In this document: one piece after another, positions 11,361 to 22,226 of the stretch
How positions within the stretch are numbered: position 1 is the stretch's first letter
Layout of the letters: each line of letters starts with the position of its first letter
Source of the DNA: Macrocystis pyrifera
Lineage: Eukaryota; Sar; Phaeophyceae; Laminariales; Laminariaceae
NCBI GenBank assembly: GCA_031763025.1
Contig: JASSKH010000001.1
Span: 20,189,142 to 20,253,141 of the forward strand
Direction: 5' to 3'
Length of the DNA stretch: 64,000 bases
Notes under the pieces: generated by a model
The model's database searches: none
The model's input: only the letters and a program-made list of their open reading frames with translations
Told to the model about the DNA's origin: nothing
Program-made: the position numbers and the translations under genes

Positions 11361-12305
11361 TATTAAGTGTTTGCACTTTGGATACCAATGAAATGTAACA
11401 GTATTACGATGAGTGGATACCGGTGACATCATATGTATGTGTAACGAGGTACACGATGTGGGATGGAGAGGGAATATGGCTAGAGAGGAAGCAGGACGGT
11501 GTGGGAAGACCGTCCTACTGTAGGTTCGACCTTAAGCAGTCTGTCCCTGGTATTGGCCAGCTGCACCGCACAACCTTCTGCCCGTTGCAGTCAATACCCG
11601 GCCACCTATTAGAACAGCGAACTGACTGTGGCATTAGACGCTTTTTTCAATAATTTGAGGGGAGAGAACTTGGCTTTTGTAGCAGCAGGTATCAGGTATC
11701 AGGGTGGTAGGTGCAGGGGGGTGGCAGAAAGTATAGGGGAGGTCGGAAAGGGCGGGTAGAAGTGATTGCAGTGGAGATATTCAGATGTTCATGTGGGGGT
11801 TTACGCTTGATTTTGGTCTAGTTTTGTCAAGTATTCAGGTCTGATTGGTCATTTCTGAAGTCATTGGATTATGGATTCCCTTCTATATGCAGTGGATGGT
11901 GTGATTGGAATAAGCACTATACGCTATCAGACCCTTAGGCAAACAAAATAAGAATAAATGTGTGATAAGGTACCTGATGCCACATACCAGGTACCAGTAT
12001 AAAACGGCAGTAGCATCGCGGCTGGACCAGTACGAGCGTGTTTTACTATGTTTCGTAGTGGTGTCTTACTCGCTACAGTATAGGCCCTGCGAAGGTATAG
12101 TGCAGAGATATAAGCTGCAAATAGACACAGGGATGGATGTCGATGCTGTATAGGGCACGCTGCTTGTATTACTGTAATAGTTCACGATCTTATTACTGCT
12201 GACAAACGTGGCATCCGTAAAAAAAACGCACACACAAGAGCTGTCTTCGATTCTCACCGCCGAGCTGTCTGTCTGTATGTTGTGAAGCACAAGGAAAGAA
12301 CGCTA

Positions 12306-12410
12306 TTACGGGGGTCCATAGTTAACAGGACCTACGGTACACACGAAAACCTATACATTTACCTATTATTAATAGCAATATTTGGTCCTACTTAATGTGG
12401 TCCCCCGTAA
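12306..12410 (+). mobile_element. MITE, copy 2 of 3
   Basis: The ends are TTACGGGGGTCCATAGTTAA and its inverted partner TTAAGTAGGACC...GGTCCCCCGTAA; the outermost 9-12 bases are perfectly inverted. The core has the CCTATT...CAATATTTGGTCC block seen in copy 3. TA is present on both sides, consistent with a TA target duplication. A TTATTAATAG word sits inside, where the other copies have TTTTTACYAACA. Confidence 0.85.
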
Positions 12411-12639
12411 TACTAACAGTGTTGATCTACCCGATCTCTTATTTATTTTTACCAAGATTGATGTGCATCTACGTATGTACAGAACGATTGGACACATGAC
12501 ATTGGAACAACCTTGTAAAAAATACGAAAACAGCACGCACCCCCGGGACACGACGCGAGAACGGCCATGGCTATCCCCGGCAGAGACGGGGGTAGCGGGC
12601 AAGGTGAGGCGCGAACAGGAAGCAGCGCACCGATTGGTA

Positions 12640-12850
12640 GACCTCATTACGAGCTAGCTCGTAAACGACTACAAAAACAGGTCTACAGTAGAAAACATAT
12701 TTACGATCTTCCACACCCGAACTCAAAAACTTGATATCTGTGCGAGCTGGGCCAGGCGAAAAATGGATAACCATCCGAACGTGTATCTCGTGAACCACCG
12801 CGAATTAGGACTTGAACTTTCGAGGCACTAAGTCCGACACAACACTGCAT
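12640..12850 (-). other. Possible second, degraded tRNA-derived SINE
   Basis: Read on the minus strand from about 12850, a TGGCGCATGCAG word (A-box-like) is followed by AAGTTCAAGTCCTAATTCGC (B-box-like). It lacks a clear poly(A) tail and flanking duplication. It may be a decayed relative of the SINE at 4716-5042 or a chance match. Confidence 0.3.
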
Positions 12851-14321
12851 GCGCCAATATATACCGTATAAAATATGACATGTTTATTATTCGACTCGAT
12901 CTTGACGAAATATCGACGAAAACTAGAAAAATACTAGCTTTTGAACACGAAATTCGTATTAAAATCGTCGATCCCGATTAAGGCGAAAATTGGTGAGGAC
13001 TCAGCTGAATGAAGACCCTACGAGAACACCGATATAAGTTTCATTGCCCAGTTCACCATCAAGAGATATTGCCAAAACACATTTTCCATACGAGTTCGTA
13101 CGTAAAACGAGTATATACGATAAATGTTGGTTTTTCTGCGACGCCCCGCTCAATTTTGCGAGTTTCGATCTGAAAACGTAACCTCGTATTTGCACATCCG
13201 CCAACAAACGGAAAGCGAGTCTTTTTCTTCAGACAAGTTACGGTCGCTGCTGTATTTTTCGGATATTTGTATCGGTCATATCATATATCTCTCGAACAAA
13301 AAAAAAAGAGCTTGCTTCCCATTTGTGGGTTGGTGCATGATCAACACACCGCGTAAAAAAGTCGCATCAAAATAGTACATAACAGGTACCAGGTACCTGG
13401 GTAGTATTGAGTGGGGCGTGGCCAATCTACCGCTTTGACAGCACCTTGGCTGGCCCAGCTCGTATGTAATGTGTGCGTGATGGAAACATCATAGGCATAA
13501 GCAAACATAAAACCTGGTAAATGGTATGATAACATGCCACCCGTCACCGTGTACGTCGCAGGGTGGCAGGACCCATGCAACTCGTGGACGCCGCAGAGCG
13601 GCAGGACCTGTGCAACTCGTGGTAGAGACGTTGTGAGGCTTGAGACGCGAATCATCCGGGGTCTCGTGTGGATCACGCAACAACAGCCAAAAGTGAAATG
13701 GGCGGGTGTGTTCTGCGGGCTTTGTGCGCCGCTTTTCGCCTCCATTATCGTTATCGTTATCGTTATCGACTTTTTGGGTTTTCGGTACAGTAGCAAAAAT
13801 TACCGTTACCGTTATCGTTGTCGAAGTTATTTCTGCGCTCGGTTTATCACAATACTTGTACAATTAGGTAAAAATGGAATATAGACGAGGCGTATTACGC
13901 AGCTTGCAAAGTTGAGTACCTGGTATCAACTATTTAATCAGTCGAACCCACAGCCGACGTATTTCAAAAATTATAAAATAAAAAAATATGCCAGGTACCA
14001 GGTATACAACAGCAGTACCGAAACGTTTCTGGTTCGATCTCCAACACTATTATTAATAATAGTCACCAATCACGGCGTCATGACTGTCAGCTGCCAGATG
14101 CTCGCACGTGGTTCAATCGACGGCCACGCGCTGACTACCAGCTACCTGGTAACAGGTACCTGGTAAATAATACTCATCGCTGAGCACGTGGCCGAACACG
14201 TGCAGGACGCTGCTGTCTGGTGGGTATGCACGGCAGCAGTTGGTTGGGGATTTCCTTTTCAGGTCCGACTCATGTTGCGTCTCTTCGCATCGGTGAAATC
14301 CAATCAGTTCATCATACTCGT

Positions 14322-14337
14322 AGACTATTAATAGTCT
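14322..14337. other. 16-bp palindrome around CTATTAATAG
   Basis: AGACTATTAATAGTCT is a perfect palindrome. It is one member of the CTATTAATAG set described in the findings (others at 4470, 8840, 10860, 37110 and 57103). Confidence 0.9.
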
Positions 14338-14552
14338 CTATACCAGGTGCGAACGTAGTGCTGGTCACAACTACTGCTGTAGTTGGCCTGATTACTGCTG
14401 CCACCGCGCCCGCGCCGTGTACTGCTACCGCTGCGTTGCAAGCTTGTCGGCCGAAACGACTGGTTCACTGGACCCGATGTATTCCAGGGTACTGGCGTAT
14501 GATGCGAGCAAAGGACTTGAAAAGTTAGATTTCGCCCTGTTGGCGGTTCCAT

Positions 14553-14830
14553 TTATTGACTGACCTGTTCAAAAACTGCTGTGCTCCCCAGAATTGCCTC
14601 GACCTCGCCGTGCTGGTAGTACCACACATTTCTGGTTGGCTGGACCATGACGGCAGGCATGCAGGCGGGCTGAAGGGGCTCCAAGAAGCGCTGGGCGCCA
14701 GCGTTGTGCTCAGCACTACGCTCGCCGTAGCTGCCGCTAGTACACGCATGACCAAAGATCGAGCGTGACACGTGTTCGCGGCTTTCGATAAAATATGTGT
14801 CCTGCGATCTGCTGATGACGAAGGCCAACC
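14553..14830 (-). CDS. Possible orphan exon of an unrecognised gene
   Basis: A minus-strand frame runs from a good 3' splice site (CTGACTGACAG) near 14842 to a TGA near 14553, about 95 codons. Its composition is protein-like: two HAC/CMPA segments, HNAGAQRFLEPLQPACMPAV and NVWYYQHGEVEAILG. Another minus frame upstream (14919 to about 15090) reads MRWLGQTSRNGIPCNQSHLD and has a similar look, but I found no splice join that links the two in frame. I do not recognise a family. It could be the 3' end of a small gene, a gene relic, or a chance frame; upstream it runs into a LINE copy. Confidence 0.25.
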
Positions 14831-15289
14831 AGCACTGTCAGTCAGTGTCCTAGCGCTTGCTAAACATGCAGACGTCTCTCTGGCACTCTTCTCGAAAGCT
14901 ATGGGTATGTAGCGTGTCTTAGTGGCTGTCAGCTGACAGCGCACCCTCCGGCATAGCAGTCCCCTTATCCTTCGCGAGACAGCGCAGCGTGCGGTCCGCG
15001 CCTGGCACGGTGGGTGTTCCATCGAGGTGGCTTTGGTTGCAGGGGATGCCGTTCCTGCTCGTCTGGCCCAACCAGCGCATGTGACGTACGCGCGGTCTCG
15101 CTGCTGATGACGATGATGATGTGACCTGTGAGCTGACAGTCGTTGTAGTGTGGTTGTTAGTTGTGGTAGTGGTCGCGGCGGTAGTTGAGGGGATGACGGT
15201 GTTGGCCAACGGTTGCACTGAGCTTGCATCGCGAGCTGAAATCAGCCGTGTAAAGTGCGCTTTTCCGGAATGGTAAAAACGCACTCTCT

Positions 15290-15545
15290 TTTTTTTTGTC
15301 GTGAAAGAGTTGCTTGCCGTGGGTTGATGACGAGCCTGCTTTGCCTGTTTGGCATTATCTGACGCATCCTCTCCGGGGGTGGTAGTTGACGGACGCAGCA
15401 CGGAGACGGCAGACAGGGTAGCAAGGTACCAGACCGACTAGTAGGGAGAACCTGGCTATGCTACTCGTATCACAAACTGCTGCGACTACCTGGAGGGTGC
15501 TTTGTGCTTCGGTTTGCATATTGTTTTCCCTTCGCTGCTACCCGT
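15290..15545 (+). mobile_element. LINE 3'-end fragment (copy 2)
   Basis: It is collinear with copy 1 at 2830-3085. The shared start is GATGACGAGCCTGCTTTGCC. The ORF end reads ADRVARYQTD and stop, and the 3' UTR includes CTACCTGGAGGGTGCTTTGT. The 5' side is truncated. Together with copy 3, in the opposite orientation about 280 bp away, it forms an inverted pair. Confidence 0.75.
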
Positions 15546-15827
15546 TGTTTTTCTCCTGGAAAAAAAACACGAAATTCCTGTAGAAGTGGTCAAGTTCGAA
15601 TTGGAGCATGACACGGCCAATCCATCGCCGGGGCGCTCTCGGCACTATAAATATGTGTCGTGCCCCCCAAAAGGAGACGTGGCACACAACACTAAAAACA
15701 AACAAAACAAACAAAACAAACAGAACCACCACACATAAACGGAGTACGATTACGAACCTAAGGAAACAACAGGCAAGCCGAAGCACAACGAAACTAAACA
15801 AATAATAGCACCCTGCAAGCAGCCGCA

Positions 15828-16010
15828 GCAGTTTGTGTTACGAGTAGCGTAGGCAGGTTCTACCTACTACAGTCGGTCTGGTACCTTGCTGTCTTGTCTA
15901 TCCTCTCCTTCCTGCTTGCGTCAATCGTGCCCCACCCGCGGAGAGGATGCATCAGGCAATACCAAAATAAACAAAACAGGCTCGTCATCTACGCACGAAC
16001 AAGGCTTCCT
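15828..16010 (-). mobile_element. LINE 3'-end fragment (copy 3, inverted)
   Basis: Read on the minus strand it matches copies 1 and 2: GATGACGAGCCTG, then AGCAAGGTACCAGACCGACT, then AACACAAACTGCTGCGGCTG. The copy is shorter and more diverged, and its ORF end is not intact. It is separated from copy 2 by an A-rich, AACAAA-repeated stretch (15700-15800). Confidence 0.7.
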
Positions 16011-16359
16011 TTCGTAAGGGTAGGAAGAAGACAGACATAATAATGAATAATAACAATCATAATAGAGAAACAGTGAAAAAAAAAAAACGAATAAAATAAA
16101 CACACATAGAGAAGTTCAGAAAGCTAAGGCAAGAAGCGACCCCAACAAAATGAAAGGAAACAGAAAGTAATACGAGGGGTTGTAGCATCGCTGTCGTGCC
16201 TCCCTGGGGGAGCTGGTACTGACAATACACTATTAATAAACGAAGGAATCTAAAGCAACACAGAAATAAAGAACCAACAAGGAGAACATCCATAAAACAG
16301 GTCACAAGAATAAGAACGATAGGGAAAAATAAAAGGAAAGCCCAAACTATTCAGCGTCG

Positions 16360-17560
16360 CATTCGAAGCAGCCGCAGAGGTTTGCGGTACGAGTGGCCTA
16401 GACAGGCTCTCCCTACTAGTCGACCTCGTACCTTGCTACCCTGCCGGCTGTCTCCTTCCTGGTTTCGTCGACCACGGTTTCCTTACGATTGTTACCCCCC
16501 CCCCCCCCCCCATTCCCATTCCCTAGAGCACCACCCACAACGAATGCATGGCGCTGTCTGCTCAGCTCCGCCTCGTCCTTTTGCCACTTGACCATGAACC
16601 GTTCGGCTGTGCTTCGAGGACCCTCCGGTACCACTTGCCCGCCTTCTTTGCTGCCACGGTTCACACCGCGGTCTCTACTCCAAACGCCAACGGGTTATGT
16701 ACCATCGACCCCTCGGTGGCTCGAAACACCTTGAAGTCTTCAACAAGGCATCTATGCCAAGTCTTCGGCTGCCCGCTCGGTCTCCGACCCCCCCCCACCG
16801 GTCATCACATCACAAGCATCATCCGCCTGGGTAATCGCCCCTTGTGTTGCCGCACCACGGTCCCCGCAAAGAAGAGCCTCCGTTTATGGATGGTCGCTTC
16901 GATGCTCTCGTATCGTGTCTTCTCGAGGGCCTTTGCGTGCGAGAGGGCGGTGTAGTCACCACGCTGTCGGCGCTGGAAGCCAATGACCCGCAGGAGGACT
17001 TGGGGGTGCATGATCGGAACCTGTCGAAGTATTTCGCACTGAGAGTCCACGTCACACATCCGTACAGCAGGTTCTCAATCACCTCGGCCTTTAACTTGCG
17101 GATTTTCAGATTCAAGCAGGGCCATCTTCATATGGTACAGGTCCGGGCCGAAGCGTTTGAGGCTTGCCCACATGAGACACATGCGTCGTTCAATTTCGAG
17201 TGAGAGGTCGACGTCTTTGTGGACCATGCCGCCGAGTTGTAACAACTGGGTCGCCTGTCTATACCTCTGGCCAGCTGCTTCGATCACGAATGGTGAAGCA
17301 GGGGACGGCTGGTCTCGTGTTTATAGAAGCATCGTCTCCGTCATCTTTTCCGAAAACGTAAGACCTGCTGCTTCGAAGACAGTCACGACAACTGCCATCA
17401 TTTTACCAAGTCCCTCCGCCGACTTCGAGACAATTCCTGCGTCATTGGCGTACAATATGCCCTACACTGCCCTTCCCACGCATGTCAATGACACTTCGTT
17501 TCCGACCACTACGTCCTCCTCGAGGTGGACCAAATCCCTCACTATGTCTTCGTCCTCGCT
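16360..17560 (-). mobile_element. LINE reverse-transcriptase fragment (non-LTR retrotransposon)
   Basis: On the minus strand, pieces of a LINE ORF2 follow in order. The RT catalytic block reads ILYANDAGIVSKSAEGLGKM (17400-17470), where the usual YADD has become YAND. Then come FVIEAAGQRYRQATQ and LEIERRMCLMWASLKRFGPD (17100-17290), AEVIENLLYGCVTWTL (about 17040-17100), QVLLRVIGFQRRQ and SIEATIHKRRLFFAG (16820-17000), and the C-terminal STAERFMVKWQKDEAELSR (16530-16600), ending GRVARYEVD and stop near 16416. The 3' UTR resembles copies 1-3. At least three frameshifts and an in-frame stop separate the pieces, so it is dead and 5'-truncated. A C-run of about 17 bases near 16496-16512 interrupts the C-terminal part. 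Plus-strand frames over it are shadows. Confidence 0.85.
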
Positions 17561-17757
17561 GAAGCGTACTAGAACAGAAGGTGGATCGCAGCAGCAAAGT
17601 ACGTACATGGCCATGATACAACCAAAAACGCACGTTAGTATTATTGATACTACTCGATACCAGGTATGTATGCGTCAAGGGGGTCAGCCCTTGCCTCGCA
17701 TTCAAGGATTTTAGGTGTCGTCAGTTAAAACTTGTGGTGAAACCGACGCGAGATATC

Positions 17758-18009
17758 CATGCTACGGCTGGGTTGAGAGCATGGCACCCACATCGCCCCC
17801 CAAAGTTTGAAGTGATACGATATATATACCGGAAGATACCACGTACCAAGGGTCATTCTTATCGGAGAGCTTTTTTCCCCCATCATGCTACGGCTGGGTT
17901 GAGAGCATGGCACCCACATCGCCCCCCAAAGTTTGAAGTGATGCGATATATTTACCGGAAGATACCACGTACTAAGGGTCATTCTTATCGGAGAGCTTTT
18001 TTTCCCCAT
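17758..18009. repeat. 126-bp tandem duplication, two copies
   Basis: Units at 17758-17883 and 17884-18009 both start CATGCTACGGCTGGGTTGAG and end in a T-run followed by CCCCAT. They differ at only a handful of bases, such as ATACGATATATATACC versus ATGCGATATATTTACC. The offset is 42 codons, so minus-strand frames read through both, but nothing marks them as protein. Confidence 0.95.
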
Positions 18010-19127
18010 AATTTCCATGTTTTTTTCGCGCATTTTTTTATCTTCCAGATTTTCCTGATTTTCGAAAAGAATGAATCTAAATAGGTATAGATGGAGACGA
18101 AATCGTAGGAGTAAAGCATTGTACGAATGGCATAAGCCTGTTCTGATCATGAAGGGGACATGCGCGTTTGGCCAAAAGATGCGTGTGTCACGTTCAAGCG
18201 ATGCGCTTATCGCTGTCGCAATAAAGGTTTTGGAACAGCGTTTATCAATAATAGTGAAATGGTTGCGATACCCTTGCATAAGTAGCTTGCATGGCGGTAC
18301 CCCTTTGCGCGGAACATAAAAAACTGCCTACCAGCGAAGTAAGTCTAAACGTACACACCGGTAGAAAAGAGGTACGGTCAAGGGTAAGGCTGGCTCTAAA
18401 GGGTTGCGCGCAAATGTATACAGCGAACACAAGTCACATTTTTGACGGGCTTTGTGTTATCCCCTGTCAAAAGTTCAATACCCTGCGCGCGCAGCTTCGC
18501 GCAAGAGCAACGTTACTCGTAGCCCCCATTGCAATTGGGATAGCAGCTGCAGTGGCAACGAATATTCCCGTTGGCACACCTTGCTTGCCATATTTGATAC
18601 CAGATACACCAGTAGTTCAGCAGGACCGCAACCGGCGACAAGCACAGAAGCACAACAAATATGGGGAGGAAGATAGTACATCCACAGAAAGTCGGTTTGA
18701 CTAGTGGGTCAATTTGTGCTGCGATTGATCGGTTAGACCTCTGGTGCTTCATTATGGTACTGCTATGGAACACTTGCACCAAACAAACAGGAATCACGTT
18801 TACGTGTGCATGACGCAGATATGAGCTCCAAGCCCACACCGCTCGCTCTCTCCACGGCAAGTACGTAAGCACACGGCACTGCCTCGCTGCTTGCATCAAA
18901 AGCATACGGTATTGTCAAACATAAATACTAATACGCACTCTCGCGAACCGTGCCGAAAAATCACGACAAGCCGCATGCACGGCGAGACTGCTTCCCCTAT
19001 ATACCGCGAATGCAACGGAAGCAGACTAAGCATCTAACGCTAGATTCCTCCCACGCCGTACACCTCAGTGTACCCTACGCCCGCTCCGTAAAAATGCAAG
19101 TCCAACCTACACCCATCAACAACAGCA
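18010..19127. other. Intergenic region downstream of the dynein gene
   Basis: This must include the dynein 3' UTR, since the stop is at 19128-19130 on the minus strand. I see no clear poly(A) signal. A 137-codon plus-strand frame (18291-18704) has a hydrophobic stretch but mixed codon use, so I do not call it. Confidence 0.5.
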
Positions 19128-22100
19128 CTACACGGGCGGGCCCCAAGCTAGAATCGCCACCCCTCTTTGGCGCCATACGGGGGGCAAAATCTCCTTAGGC
19201 GCTGGCAGCTCCACCGTCAAAATTAGCTCGCTGCGTCGGCCATGCAGATAGACCGGAACAGCCACCTTCGACGCCACCGACATTGGACCGTCCAAGTCAC
19301 CGGCCTCGTTTGCACCCTCTGGGCGACGAGTCCAACACAGCTGGCAAAGGGCCAAGGCTCTGCGGTGGTCCTTGGAATAGGCCAGGGTCTTCGTGGCCTC
19401 GCTCCAGCCGGCTCCTTCCAGCACCAGCCCGGTGATTGGGAATGCCATCGATGAGCCTGAAGTGGGCACGAGCATCCACCGGTAAAACAATAGCAGTGAG
19501 CGGGATAAAAAGCGGGTTCGCTCTCGGGTGAGGAAAGGGTTTGACGTCACCAAAAACGTGGCTCCTTGTTACCGTCGCACCAAAAGCAATGCCATACAGG
19601 TACCACCTTTTTATTGACCGAACATGAAGCTCCATTTTTTAAACCACAAAAAGCTCACACTACCGCTCGACGACTGCAATGCAACCCCCCCGAAACGGAA
19701 AAAAAAAACGTTGACCCCAAAAAAGACAAGCAGCCGGCCGGCAAACGAAGCATTGATCACTACTCGGTATCCGCAGTCACCTCCCTCGGTGCTGTTCTCT
19801 TCAGCAGGGCCCACGACAAGCGACAGCTTTAGCTCCTCCAGAGAGCAAGACAGCGCGCGGGCCACGTGCTGGCGACTGGCGGTCACAAACGCGTCTGGGC
19901 TAAACAGCCCCCCAAGCCAGTAAGGCGAAGCGTCGGGACCAGACTTGGCACCCGGCTTGGAGACACTTTCCAGGTGGCCAATTCGCTTGCCGAGGTCGTC
20001 CACCCAGCTGGCTGCGCCCATGGCAGCCTGCACGAGGCCGCTCTTCCAGGTTGCCGGCACAGCGTCCTTCATCAAGGCGCTCACAAGCGCGCGCACCTGA
20101 AGCCGTAACGGAGCCGTCACGAGGAAACAAAGCGTCACGTTTGCCGCTGATTTCTATACGTAACAATTGATGCCGTGTGTTATTGGCGCCCCAGCAAGGT
20201 AAAGGCGAGTCCTTGAACGCGCGACAGACCGGCAGAGAACACTAGAGGCATGTGGGAGAGGTGGTTACAACATTTTCCATGCTGAGAAAATAGACGAAAC
20301 TCAGCGACGACAGCATCACCGACTCGGGGCCAGCCCCCGCTGACTCCTTTATATGCACCGGTAAAGCTCGACGATCACTTACATACCCTCAATAACACAC
20401 CGGTAACGCGCCGGCCAGTAAGCATATTATACCTCGTTGGTGGCCTTGGCCTCCCCCCTGCACAGCTTGCCCACCGCCGTCAAGTCGCCGCGGACCTTAG
20501 ACAAGAGCGCCGATCCAGTCGACACCTCGCGGCGCAGGCATCGGTGCAAGGCATCGCCTTCCTCGGCATCGTCCTTTCCACAGGCTTCCTCCTTGCCGTA
20601 GTTGCCTCTTCCCACTATCTTCGGCAAACAATCCAACCAACTGGAAAAAAAGCGAATAAAGCATACCGAAGGGGGGGGGAGGGGGGGATACTGGTATGTT
20701 ACTTGCAGGTAGAGGTGAACCACCACTAATAAACCGGGTGTACCACTCTGGGCGGCGGGCGTTGGCGCATTGAATGAGGCCCGACAGGTCTCCAAGATAC
20801 AACAACACGAAGGGACAGGTACTAAGTAGCAACACGCGGCAACTACGTAGTTACAGCAAGTACGGTATGTCGAACTTTTGCTCACAACCTGAGTTTTTTT
20901 TATGGGCATCAATCACTACAAAAAATCGATCCTGGGCGGCGTTGTGTACCTACACGCTTACCAATAACGCCTGCTTCGAACTAAAGCTGATAGTGTGAAC
21001 ACGACAAAAACATAAGTCAAGAGTTGAAGGATCAAGCACGACATCCCCTGCTTTTAAGTGTCGGTGCTGTCAACGAATGACTTCAGCGACCGTCAAGTAC
21101 CGTCAAGTCTTGTGGCGCCACACTTGGCGCTTTAGTCTGATAAGTGCTCTCCTCGACTCTCCGTCTCACCCCTGCGTCCGATGGAGCAGCTGCTCAAGCC
21201 TGGCTTCCTGCCCTCCACTGCCCGCGTCATCTCCTGCTGCCAATGCGGCGGCAGCCGCTTCCGCCCAACTACCATCGTCCTGAATCAACTACCGTTATCA
21301 CAGGCAAAGGGTATGTGCGAGCGAAAACCGTGGCTTTAAAGATCAAATATCACAGTCTCGCGCAAGACATGGTAAGACTATCGGCTAGCTATTGGGGCTA
21401 GGAAAACGCCAGAGTATACGTAGGCGCATCCGAATTCGATATGTTAGCGACCATGTGAGTTGACCCTGCTGCAGCGCATCAGATTTTAAGGCATGGCATG
21501 ATATTCACATAATAAATATGCGGTTCACGCCCCCCGGTCACCTGCCAGGTAGACAGGAGCTGTTCACCCCTGCTGGCCAGCAGCGCCGCCTCCGCGTTGG
21601 GAGCGAGGCCCAGCCACGTGGGAGGGTTGCTCGCGGGCAGATTGTTGGCCCACCTCATGAACGCGTCGGGGCTTGTAGCGTCCGGTAGACACACCAATGC
21701 CGACGCTTGCGAGGCGCCAACTTCCTGAGAGCTAGAGGTAGTCAGGCGTCAACACCAGAGGAGGGGGGGTGAAGTCGGGGGGTGAAGCTATTTTAATATG
21801 CGCAGAAGTCCTGACGAACATCAGGTATCAGCCCACAAGACTACAGGGACAGACATTCGAACCCATGCGCTACTATCACGGGTATGGAACGCACCACTCG
21901 CCAGTCACGCCCCCCCGGAACTACGCACTCGTAAACATCACTATCAACGCTGTGCGCTACCAAGGCCGCTGTCCTCAAAGGCGAAAATTGAAACTGACAA
22001 ACACGCGTGTACATCGCACACCATGATTGCAAGGTTTGCACCAAAGGCATGCTGTGTTGCATGTGCGAGCCGTATGTTACCTGCACAAGGCAAAGTTCAG

Positions 22101-22226
22101 GTCGAACGACTTTGGCTGAAAGAGGGAAGAGACGAACCCCTCGAGCAACTGCTGGTCGAACACGCTGTCGACACGGCCACCGTACACGCTCTGGCCCAGC
22201 AGCGCACGCAGAGCTTCCCACGGGAC
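19128..22226 (-). CDS. Dynein exons: C-terminal domain and stop
   Basis: Exons are 22081-22226, 21542-21731, 21170-21279, 20433-20640, 19781-20096 and 19128-19456. They read [20 protein letters not shown], then [20 protein letters not shown], then an Ala-rich variable segment ([20 protein letters not shown]). Next come [20 protein letters not shown] and [20 protein letters not shown] with [12 protein letters not shown]. The last exon has [33 protein letters not shown] and ends AILAWGPPV. Two splice choices here rest on phase: the acceptor at 21731 and the donor at 19781. Confidence 0.94.

Larger units (their letters stand above)
7423..14520. other. Gene-poor intergenic region
   Basis: No frame here shows family motifs or the G/C-ending codon bias of the neighbouring exons. 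The contents I can name are two MITE copies (7943-8041, 12306-12410), an AGATAGC minisatellite (8407-8476), a 180-bp direct repeat (10310-10575), a roughly 320-bp tandem duplication (10858-11360), a 34-bp tandem pair near 13554-13622, a (CGTTAT)n stretch near 13746-13825, and many ACCAGGT/ACCTGGT and TATTAATA palindromic words. The stretch 8480-9990 holds nothing I recognise. Confidence 0.6.

Noticed and set aside
16548-16955. Plus-strand frames at 16.4-17.7 kb
   Set aside because: They are antisense to LINE reverse-transcriptase pieces.
18291-18704. 137-codon plus-strand frame with a hydrophobic segment
   Set aside because: Codon use is mixed and unlike the exons here, no family is recognised, and it lies where the dynein 3' UTR or flank should be.
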